Source of the DNA: Sphingobium lignivorans
Lineage (GTDB): Bacteria > Pseudomonadota > Alphaproteobacteria > Sphingomonadales > Sphingomonadaceae
Reading direction: 5' to 3'
Assembly: GCF_014203955.1 (NCBI RefSeq)
Contig: NZ_JACHKA010000001.1
Span: 558,001 to 622,000, forward strand
DNA: 64,000 bases
The position numbers and the translations under genes are program-made. Shown one piece after another: positions 57,687 to 64,000 of the stretch. A model generated the notes under the pieces. That model was not told the DNA's origin. It did not search any database and worked only from the letters and a program-made list of their open reading frames with translations. Each line of letters starts with the position of its first letter. Within the stretch, counting starts at the first letter, position 1.

Positions 57687-57755
57687 GTTTTGTTGCAGTG
57701 CATCATTATCCTTGCCAACAGGCGCGGAATCGCCTATGCTGCATTGCAACAAAAC
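57687..57755. promoter_or_regulatory. Inverted repeat between phaC and phasin: candidate PhaR operator
   Basis: Two 19-base arms (57687-57705 and 57737-57755) are inverted copies matching at 17 of 19 positions, with centres 50 bases apart. Each arm contains a small palindrome (TGCAGTGCA and TGCATTGCA). PhaR repressors of PHA granule genes recognise TGC/GCA-type palindromes ahead of phasin genes in alphaproteobacteria. The arm nearer the phasin ends 16 bases before its start. Confidence 0.6.
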
Positions 57756-57771
57756 ATTTCAGGAGATTGTT

Positions 57772-58659
57772 TTGGCTACTCCACCAAAGCCTGCTTCGCG
57801 GAAACCGGGCGCAAAAAGCGCGCCCGCAGGTGCGAAGCCAGCGACCGTGAAGTCGTCCACAGCGAAAGCCGAGACGCCGTCGAAGCCGACCGTCAAGGCG
57901 AAGCCGGCGCCGTCTGCCGCGGCACCCGCGCCCAAGCCTGCGGCGCCCGCGCCGAAGGTCGCCACGCCTGCATCGCAGGCCAAGCCAGCGCCCGTCGCCC
58001 AGAAGGCGGCACCGGCGCCCAAAGCTGCTGCCCCGGTCGAATGGCCGGTCTCCTCGCCGGCGAAGTCCGAGCCGGCCGTAGAACAACAGACTGCTGAGAA
58101 ACTGACTGCGCAAGCAGCCACCCCCACTCCTCCCAAGGCGGTTGGCGTCGACACCCCTTCTGTCGCGACCGCCAAGACGAAAGGCGAATTGATCATGACC
58201 GATGCGATGGAAACCGCGAAGAATTTTGCCGAAGAAACCAAGACCCGCATGCAGAGCGCGTTCTCCGAAATGAACGACAAGGCCAAGACGACGATGGAGA
58301 AGTCGGCGAAGGCGTTCGAGGAGCTGGGCGAGCTGACCAAGGGCAATCTCGAAGCCATGGTCGAATCCTCCAAGATCGCGGCCAAGGGCGTCGAGTCTCT
58401 GAGCCAGGAAGCTGCCGACTTCGGCCGCAAGTCCTTCGAGAAGACCAGCTCGACCATGAAGAGCTTCGCGTCGGTCAAGACGCCGGCCGAGTTCTTCCAG
58501 CTGCAGAGCGAGCTGCTGAGCCAGGCGATGGACAGCTTCGCGTCGGAAGCGTCCAAGAACAGCGAAGCGATGCTGAAGCTGGCCGGCGACATCGCGCAGC
58601 CGATCAGCAACCGCGTCTCGATCGTCACCGAGAAGATGAAGAAGACGCTCGCGGCCTGA
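57772..58659 (+). CDS. Phasin (granule-associated protein) with long PAK-rich N-terminus
   Basis: 295 residues from the TTG at 57772, with AGGAG spaced 6 bases. The TTG is chosen because the nearest ATG (57736) lies within the operator arm. Residues ~1-140 are Lys/Ala/Pro repeats resembling histone-like tails. Residues ~143-295 form the Phasin_2 helical domain ([51 protein letters not shown]). Phasins coat PHA granules and limit their size. Its place after phaC and the PhaR-like operator supports this. Confidence 0.88.
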   Translation: MATPPKPASRKPGAKSAPAGAKPATVKSSTAKAETPSKPTVKAKPAPSAAAPAPKPAAPAPKVATPASQAKPAPVAQKAAPAPKAAAPVEWPVSSPAKSEPAVEQQTAEKLTAQAATPTPPKAVGVDTPSVATAKTKGELIMTDAMETAKNFAEETKTRMQSAFSEMNDKAKTTMEKSAKAFEELGELTKGNLEAMVESSKIAAKGVESLSQEAADFGRKSFEKTSSTMKSFASVKTPAEFFQLQSELLSQAMDSFASEASKNSEAMLKLAGDIAQPISNRVSIVTEKMKKTLAA

Positions 58660-58687
58660 TCGCACGGCTCTTCCGGAAAAGAGAAAA

Positions 58688-58720
58688 GGCGGCGCGCTCC
58701 GGTGCGCCGCCCTTTTTTTT
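58688..58720 (+). terminator. Intrinsic terminator after the phasin gene
   Basis: A ten-bp G-C stem (GGCGGCGCGC with GTGCGCCGCC, one wobble) and a run of eight T at 58713-58720. This is the clearest rho-independent terminator in the window. Confidence 0.9.
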
Positions 58721-58775
58721 CGCTTTATGGGCTCGGCCCTTGCAAGGGGGGCGGGCGATATCCTATTTTCGGGAC

Positions 58776-59141
58776 ATGAGAATGACCGGCGCTGAGACTT
58801 TCCGCCCCATCATGGCCGGACGGCAGGATGAGGAAGGGCCTGGGGGACCGGGGCTCGGCATTGCCACGCGCGCGCGCACCCGCACCAAGAAGCCGACGCC
58901 CTACAAGGTGCTCATGCTCAATGACGACTACACGCCGATGGAGTTCGTCGTCGATGTGCTCCAGCGCTTCTTCCGAATGGACCTCGAGCAGGCGACGCGC
59001 GTGATGCTCCATGTCCACCAGCGCGGCGTGGGCGTGTGCGGGGTGTTCAGCTATGAAGTCGCCGAGACCAAGGTCAATCAGGTGATGGACTATGCCCGGC
59101 AGAACCAGCACCCGCTCCAGTGCACGCTGGAACACGCCTGA
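58776..59141 (+). CDS. clpS: ATP-dependent Clp protease adaptor ClpS
   Basis: 121 residues. Delivers N-degron substrates to Clp[22 protein letters not shown], the [17 protein letters not shown] block and the later [16 protein letters not shown] are ClpS signatures. The start at 58776 (MRMTGAETF) is uncertain. ATGs at 58782 and 58812 also fit, and the N-terminal extension is disordered in the family. It lies alone after the phasin terminator. clpA is not in the window. Confidence 0.93.
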   Translation: MRMTGAETFRPIMAGRQDEEGPGGPGLGIATRARTRTKKPTPYKVLMLNDDYTPMEFVVDVLQRFFRMDLEQATRVMLHVHQRGVGVCGVFSYEVAETKVNQVMDYARQNQHPLQCTLEHA

Positions 59142-59287
59142 GCGCCACCTAGCGGCACGGGCTGGGCCCTCCGCCTCTCACTGACTGTCTGCGAAACAAC
59201 CGTGTGACCCACGGCGGGGGCGCTTCGTGCGCTCGCCCGTTGGGCGTCAGCGCCAGCGCCAGCGCCTTCCGTCCGCCAGCTCATCAA

Positions 59288-59303
59288 TTCGATAATCATC
59301 GAA
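59288..59303. promoter_or_regulatory. Palindromic operator upstream of arsR
   Basis: A perfect palindrome TTCGAT-AATC-ATCGAA, set in an AT-rich stretch 43 bases before the arsR ATG. It is the typical position and make-up of an autoregulatory ArsR site. TTGACG at 59311 may be a -35 element. Confidence 0.6.
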
Positions 59304-59345
59304 ATATCTGTTGACGCGCGGAATGGATGAATTATTTCGACATTC

Positions 59346-59681
59346 ATGGAAATGAATTCTCCCGCCGTGATCGAAGCGCTTGGCGCTCTTGCTCAGGAGC
59401 ATCGGCTCGGCCTGTTCCGCCTGCTGGTTCAGGCCGGGAAGGAGGGGCTCCCGGCTGGCGCCATCGCCGAGGCTCTGGACATTCCCAACTCCTCGCTGTC
59501 CTTCCACCTCGCGCAACTCAGCCGGGCCGGGCTCATTCAGCAGCGCCGCGAAGGGCGTTCGCTGATCTACACCGCCGACTATGCCGCGATGAATGCGCTG
59601 GTCGGCTATCTGATGGAGAATTGCTGCGGCGGCGCGGCCTGCGCGCCCGAGATCGCCGCAACGGCGATGTGCCGGTCATGA
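59346..59681 (+). CDS. arsR: ArsR-family metalloid-responsive repressor
   Basis: 111 residues, winged-helix HTH (ALAQEHRLGLFRLLVQ, IAEALDIPNSSLSFHLAQLS, LIQQRREGRSLIYTAD). The metalloid-sensing cysteines are at the C-terminus (ENCCGGAACAP). They are not in the ELCVC helix of E. coli ArsR, so this is the type with a C-terminal binding site. Represses the arsenic operon until arsenite binds. The stop overlaps arsC as ATGA. Confidence 0.92.
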   Translation: MEMNSPAVIEALGALAQEHRLGLFRLLVQAGKEGLPAGAIAEALDIPNSSLSFHLAQLSRAGLIQQRREGRSLIYTADYAAMNALVGYLMENCCGGAACAPEIAATAMCRS

Positions 59682-60097
59682 GCGTCACCATCTATCACAA
59701 TCCCGCCTGCGGCACGTCGCGCAATGTGCTCGGGCTGATCCGCGCCACCGGCGAGGAGCCGCACGTCATCGCCTATCTCGAGACACCGCCGACGCGGGAG
59801 GAGCTGGTCTCGCTGATCGCGCGGATGGGCATCACGCCGCGCGATCTGCTCCGCCAGAAGGGCACGCCTTATGCCGCGCTGGGGCTCGACGATCCGGCCC
59901 TCGACGATGACGCCCTGATCGATGCGATGATGGCGCATCCCGTGCTCATCAACCGGCCCATCGTCGTGGGGCCGCGCGGCGTGGGGCTGTGCCGGCCTTC
60001 CGAACGGGTGCTCTCACTGCTCGATCGGCCGCTGCGCGAGGATTTCGTGAAGGAAGACGGCGAGGTCGTGAAAGCCGACCCGAAGGCGCCGCGATGA
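59678..60097 (+). CDS. arsC: Arsenate reductase (glutaredoxin-dependent)
   Basis: 139 residues. Reduces arsenate to arsenite for efflux. The active-site cysteine Cys11 sits in [27 protein letters not shown], and [19 protein letters not shown] are characteristic of the E. coli-type enzyme. It overlaps arsR and acr3 by ATGA. Confidence 0.95.
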   Translation: MSVTIYHNPACGTSRNVLGLIRATGEEPHVIAYLETPPTREELVSLIARMGITPRDLLRQKGTPYAALGLDDPALDDDALIDAMMAHPVLINRPIVVGPRGVGLCRPSERVLSLLDRPLREDFVKEDGEVVKADPKAPR

Positions 60098-61161
60098 CCA
60101 GCCTTTCCGATGCCCGGCAAGAGGCCGGCGCGCTCGGGCTCTTCGAGCGGTGGCTGTCGCTCTGGGTCGCGCTGGCGATCGTCGCCGGCCTCATCCTCGG
60201 CAATGCGGCGCCGGGTCTGTTCGGCGCGCTCGCCGGCCTTGAGTTCGCCTCGGTCAATCTGGTGGTCGCGGTGCTCATCTGGGCGATGATCTACCCGATG
60301 ATGGTCGCGGTGGACTTCGCGAGCCTGCGGGACATCGGCGCCCGGCCGAAGGGGCTGATCCTCACCATCGTGGCCAACTGGCTGGTGAAGCCGTTCACGA
60401 TGGCGGCGCTTGCCGTGCTGTTCTTCGAGTTCCTGTTCGCGGACCTCATCGCGCCCGCGGACGCGCAGCAATATATTGCCGGGCTGATCCTGCTTGGCGC
60501 CGCGCCCTGCACCGCGATGGTGTTCGTCTGGTCGCAGATGACGCGTGGCGATCCGGCGTACACGCTCGTCCAGGTGTCGGTGAACGACATCATCATGGTG
60601 TTCGCCTTCGCGCCGATCGTGGCCCTGCTGCTCGGCATCACGGACATCGCGGTGCCGTGGGAAACGCTGCTTCTCTCCACGCTTCTCTATGTCGTGATCC
60701 CGCTCGTCGCTGGCGCCCTGACGCGTCGCCATCTACTGGCCGGAGCGTCGGGCGATGTCGAGGACGTCACTCGCTTCACCGCCGGTCTCAAGCCGCTTTC
60801 GGTAATCGGGTTGCTGCTGACCGTGGTGCTGCTGTTCGGATTTCAGGGGCGCGTGATCGTCTCGCAGCCGCTGCTCATCGCCCTGATCGCGGTGCCCATC
60901 ATCATCCAGAGCTATGGCATCTTCCTGCTGACCTATGCGGCCGCCTGGGCCTGGCGGATCCCGTTTCCCATCGCCGCGCCCTGCGCGTTGATCGCCACGT
61001 CGAATTTCTTCGAGCTGGCCGTGGCCGTCGCCATCGGGCTTTTCGGTCTCGGTAGCGGCGCGGCGCTGGCGACGGTGGTGGGCGTCCTTGTCGAAGTGCC
61101 GGTGATGCTCTCGCTGGTGGCGATCGCCAACCGGACCCGGCGGCGGTTCCCGCCCGTCTGA
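60094..61161 (+). CDS. acr3: Arsenite efflux permease ACR3
   Basis: 355 residues, about ten membrane spans. Bile acid:sodium symporter superfamily, ACR3 type, not the ArsB type. The conserved cysteine in [13 protein letters not shown] and the [20 protein letters not shown], and [13 protein letters not shown] segments are diagnostic. Exports arsenite. Last gene of the arsR-arsC-acr3 operon. Confidence 0.94.
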   Translation: MTSLSDARQEAGALGLFERWLSLWVALAIVAGLILGNAAPGLFGALAGLEFASVNLVVAVLIWAMIYPMMVAVDFASLRDIGARPKGLILTIVANWLVKPFTMAALAVLFFEFLFADLIAPADAQQYIAGLILLGAAPCTAMVFVWSQMTRGDPAYTLVQVSVNDIIMVFAFAPIVALLLGITDIAVPWETLLLSTLLYVVIPLVAGALTRRHLLAGASGDVEDVTRFTAGLKPLSVIGLLLTVVLLFGFQGRVIVSQPLLIALIAVPIIIQSYGIFLLTYAAAWAWRIPFPIAAPCALIATSNFFELAVAVAIGLFGLGSGAALATVVGVLVEVPVMLSLVAIANRTRRRFPPV

Positions 61162-61216
61162 ACCGCGCGAATTCGGCTCTCACGGCCAATCCGTCCTTGA
61201 CCATCGCCACGCTGCA

Positions 61217-63919
61217 ATGCAGCATGATGCCATGGCTCCGGCACGCCCGCCCATCACGCAGAATCCGGACATCCGCTATCTCGGGCGGCTGCTGGGCGAT
61301 GTGATCCGCGTCTATGGCGGGGACCGGCTGTTCCGCCAGACCGAATATATCCGCTCCACCTCGGTCGATCGTGCGCGCGGCGTGGCCCCGCCCGAAGGGG
61401 TGGACACCGGTCTCTCGGCGCTCACCCTGGACGATACGCTCGCTTTCGTGCGCGGCTTCATGCTGTTTTCCATGCTGGCCAATCTGGCGGAGGACCGGCA
61501 GGGCATCGCCGCCGAGCCGGGCGCGGACGTCGCCAGCGCGATCGCGAAGCTGGAGAAGGACGGCATCGCCCCGGCGGATGTCATCGCGCTGTTGCAGAAA
61601 GCGCTGGTCGTTCCCGTCCTCACGGCGCACCCCACGGAGGTGCGCCGCAAGTCGATGATCGATCATCGCAACGTGATCGCTGACCTGATGGCGCTGCGCG
61701 ACACCGGCGCCACGGAGACGCCGCAGGGCGAGCTTATCGAGGAAGCGATCAGCCGGCAGATCGCGCTGCTCTGGCAGACGCGCCCGCTGCGCCGCGAACG
61801 CCTGTTCGTGCGCGACGAGATCGACAATGCGCTGTCCTATTTCCGCGACATCTTCATGCCGGTACTGCCCGGCCTCTATGCGCGCTGGGACCGGGTGATG
61901 GGGGCGCGGGTGCCGGGCTTCCTGCGGCTGGGTACATGGATCGGCGGGGACCGGGACGGCAATCCCTTCGTGCAGGCCGATCAACTGCGGCTCGCGCTTG
62001 GCCGGGCCAGCGGCTCCACGCTGCGCTTCTACATGGAGGCACTGCACGAGCTTGGCGCGCAACTCTCCATCTCCAGCGAGCTGGCCGCCGTCCCCGCGCC
62101 GATCCGGGAGCTGGCGGCGGCGAGCGGCGATGATGCGCCGAGCCGGCGGGACGAGCCTTATCGGCGCGCCGTCGCGGGCATCTATGCCCGGGTCGCCGCC
62201 AATTACGAGGCGCTGACCGGCCAGCCGGCCCCGCGTCCCGCCAAGCTCAGGGGCGAGCCTTATCCCGATGCCGCCGCGCTGCGGGCCGATCTCGTCACGC
62301 TCGGCCGGGGTCTGGCGGTGGAAGGCAATGGCGCGCTCGGGTCCGGGGGCGGGCTCGCGCGGCTCATCCGTGCCGTCGAGATTTTCGGCTTCCATCTCGC
62401 CACGCTGGACATGCGCCAGAACAGCGCGGTCCACGAGCGCGTCGTCGCCGAGCTGCTGAAGGTGGCGGGCGTCGAACCGGATTATCTGGCGCTGGACGAG
62501 GACGCGCGCGTCGCGCTGCTGCGGCGGGAACTGGCGCACAACCGTCCGCTCGGCACGCATTTCGCCGATTACAGCGAGGAGACGACGACCGAACTCGCCA
62601 TCGTCGAGGCGGCGGCCGAGGCGCACCGGCTCTATGGGCCGGCCTGCATCACCCATTATCTCATTTCCAAGGCCGAGACCGTCTCGGACATGCTGGAAGT
62701 GAACATCCTGCTCAAGGAAGCGGGGCTGTGGAAAGCGGCCGACGGCGCCGAGCCACCCCGGGCACCGATCATGGCGGTGCCGCTGTTCGAGACCATCGCC
62801 GACCTTGAGAATGCGCCGGGCATCATGACGGCCTATTTCGAATTGCCGGAGATCGGCGCGCTCGTCCGTGCGCGCGGCCATCAGGAAGTGATGATCGGCT
62901 ATTCCGACTCCAACAAGGATGGCGGCTATCTCACCTCCACCTGGAGCCTGCACGAAGCGAGCAAGGCACTGGCGCCGGTGTTCGAGGCGGCAGGCGTCTC
63001 CATGCAGCTCTTCCACGGGCGTGGCGGCGCGGTGGGGCGCGGCGGCGGCTCTTCCTTCGCGGCCATCCAGGCGCAGCCGCCCGGCACGGTGCAGGGGCGC
63101 ATCCGCATCACCGAGCAGGGCGAGGTCATCGCCGCCAAATATGGCACGCAGGAAAGCGCGCGGACCAATCTGGAAGCCGTGACCAGCGCCGCCATCCTCG
63201 CCAGTCTCGAGCCCGAGCAGCTCTCCCCGCGCGATAGCGCCCGCTTCTCCGCGGCGATGGACCGCATCTCGGCGCTGGCCTTCCGTTCTTATCGGGACCT
63301 GGTCTACGAGACGCCGGGCTTCCGGGATTTCTTCCGGCAGCTCACGCCCATCCAGGAGATCAGCGGTCTCAAGATCGGCTCCCGCCCGGCGAGCCGCACC
63401 AAAAGCAGCCGCATCGAGGATCTGCGCGCCATCCCATGGGTTTTCTCCTGGGCACAGGCGCGCGTGATGCTGCCGGGCTGGTATGGCGTGGGGCAGGCGC
63501 TGAAGGAATTTGGCGACGATGCGCTGCTGCGTGACATGGCGCAGGGCTGGGCCTTCTTCCGCGCCAGCATGGCGAACATGGAGATGGTGCTCGCCAAGTC
63601 GGATCTCGGCATCGCTGCCCATTATCTGCCGCTGGTCGAGGACAGGGAGGCGGGCGATGCGATCTTCGGCCGCATCCGCGATGGGTGGCAGCTTGCCCAT
63701 GACAGGCTGCTGAGCGCGACCGGCCAGCCCTATCTGCTGGCGGACAGCCCGGCGCTCGATGCCTCGATCCGGCTGCGGCTGCCCTATATCGAGCCGCTCA
63801 ACCTGCTGCAGGTCGAATTGCTGAAGCGCCACCGGAGCGGCGAGGACGATCCGCGCATCCGCGAAGGGATCGAACTGTCGATCAACGCCATCGCGACGGC
63901 GCTGCGCAACAGCGGCTGA
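61217..63919 (+). CDS. ppc: Phosphoenolpyruvate carboxylase
   Basis: 900 residues, normal for bacterial PEPC. Carboxylates PEP to oxaloacetate to refill the TCA cycle. The catalytic His138 in LTAHPTEVRRKS, Lys567 in SDSNKDGGYL and the arginine-rich loop FHGRGGAVGRGGG are intact. The C-terminus LRNSG matches the family's conserved end. The start could also be an ATG five codons later (61232). Neither has a strong ribosome site. A terminator follows. Confidence 0.97.
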   Translation: MQHDAMAPARPPITQNPDIRYLGRLLGDVIRVYGGDRLFRQTEYIRSTSVDRARGVAPPEGVDTGLSALTLDDTLAFVRGFMLFSMLANLAEDRQGIAAEPGADVASAIAKLEKDGIAPADVIALLQKALVVPVLTAHPTEVRRKSMIDHRNVIADLMALRDTGATETPQGELIEEAISRQIALLWQTRPLRRERLFVRDEIDNALSYFRDIFMPVLPGLYARWDRVMGARVPGFLRLGTWIGGDRDGNPFVQADQLRLALGRASGSTLRFYMEALHELGAQLSISSELAAVPAPIRELAAASGDDAPSRRDEPYRRAVAGIYARVAANYEALTGQPAPRPAKLRGEPYPDAAALRADLVTLGRGLAVEGNGALGSGGGLARLIRAVEIFGFHLATLDMRQNSAVHERVVAELLKVAGVEPDYLALDEDARVALLRRELAHNRPLGTHFADYSEETTTELAIVEAAAEAHRLYGPACITHYLISKAETVSDMLEVNILLKEAGLWKAADGAEPPRAPIMAVPLFETIADLENAPGIMTAYFELPEIGALVRARGHQEVMIGYSDSNKDGGYLTSTWSLHEASKALAPVFEAAGVSMQLFHGRGGAVGRGGGSSFAAIQAQPPGTVQGRIRITEQGEVIAAKYGTQESARTNLEAVTSAAILASLEPEQLSPRDSARFSAAMDRISALAFRSYRDLVYETPGFRDFFRQLTPIQEISGLKIGSRPASRTKSSRIEDLRAIPWVFSWAQARVMLPGWYGVGQALKEFGDDALLRDMAQGWAFFRASMANMEMVLAKSDLGIAAHYLPLVEDREAGDAIFGRIRDGWQLAHDRLLSATGQPYLLADSPALDASIRLRLPYIEPLNLLQVELLKRHRSGEDDPRIREGIELSINAIATALRNSG

Positions 63920-63954
63920 GGCGCGGCTTTCCTGCGGCCTGCCCCTCAAAAAGG

Positions 63955-63984
63955 GAAACGGCCGGGGAGGGGCCCGGCCGTTTC
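63955..63984 (+). terminator. Terminator after ppc
   Basis: A 12-bp stem (63955-63966 with 63973-63984, AAACGGCCGGG with CCCGGCCGTTT plus a closing G-C) and loop GAGGGG. TTTCGTCTTC follows. A likely intrinsic terminator 35 bases beyond the ppc stop. Confidence 0.8.
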
Positions 63985-64000
63985 GTCTTCATTCAGGCGA

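Noticed and set aside
59142..59345. GCGCCA-type short tandem repeat (GCGCCAGCGCCAGCGCC) between clpS and arsR as a possible repeat element
   Set aside because: Only about three imperfect copies, common by chance in such GC-rich DNA. No further copies were noticed in the window.
60902..63949. A 1015-codon open frame on the minus strand through ppc
   Set aside because: Pure antisense shadow of the ppc gene in high-GC DNA. The translation is Arg/His/Gly-rich without recognisable motifs, whereas the plus strand shows intact PEPC signatures.
1..64000. tRNA genes, CRISPR arrays, IS elements, att sites or a replication origin
   Set aside because: None was seen. There are no repeat-spacer arrays, transposase or integrase genes, tRNA-like cloverleaf or DnaA-box clusters noticed by eye. 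A tRNAscan or similar search would settle the tRNA point.

Overview
The window is high-GC, densely coded alphaproteobacterial chromosome, most likely from the order Sphingomonadales. This is inferred from several features: a PEP-CTERM tail of the form VPEPATWAMM, the runs ispH-thrB-rnhA and argS-SPOR-nagZ-scpAB-tatABC, a dcw cluster carrying a small extra gene between murC and murB, and PHA genes. No rRNA, tRNA, CRISPR array, phage or insertion sequence was seen. Codon use looks uniform, so this is core genome with a few accessory patches.

Layout. 1-6633: the end of ahpF, a secreted M3 metallopeptidase, two small envelope proteins, then rnhA, thrB and ispH on the minus strand, and a divergent lipoprotein. 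6706-13295: a tightly coupled run argS, SPOR protein, nagZ, scpA, scpB, tatA, tatB, tatC (translation, peptidoglycan recycling, chromosome condensation, Tat export). 13309-17343: a SleB-type wall hydrolase, a divergent cysteine synthase, and two membrane proteins leading into dcw. 17530-36412: the complete division and cell wall cluster mraZ-rsmH-ftsL-ftsI-murE-murF-mraY-murD-ftsW-murG-murC-(72-aa gene)-murB-ddl-ftsQ-ftsA-ftsZ. Nearly every junction is an ATGA or TGATG overlap, which implies translational coupling. 36467-39435: a TPR/SPOR envelope protein coupled by a GTGA overlap to a dGTPase.

39472-52595 is mixed: a DUF938 methyltransferase, two EamA transporters (one frameshifted), a PEP-CTERM protein, a Cys/Met-metabolism PLP enzyme, murA, an M20 peptidase, an HNH protein, gluQ, a HIG1 protein, a PduO-type adenosyltransferase, lipoproteins and proA. 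52596-53189 is the least ordinary stretch. It holds an AT-rich leader, an 18-codon ORF behind a Shine-Dalgarno that matches 15 nt of the 16S 3' tail, a chain of stem-loops, and the 5' remnant of a secreted-protein gene. 53190-63984: an L,D-transpeptidase, a DUF2721 protein, alaC, phaC and a phasin separated by a probable PhaR-type inverted repeat, clpS, an arsR-arsC-acr3 arsenic operon with its own palindrome, and ppc.

Biologically, most of the window makes, remodels and recycles the cell wall (mur/mra/fts/ddl, murA, nagZ, SleB hydrolase, L,D-transpeptidase, two SPOR proteins). PHA storage and arsenic detoxification are added modules. No new multi-gene system was found. The best candidates for undescribed biology are the small ORF plus structured RNA at about 52.6-53.0 kb, the 72-aa gene inside dcw, the ten-base periodic element upstream of mraZ, and the SPOR/TPR-dgt coupling.
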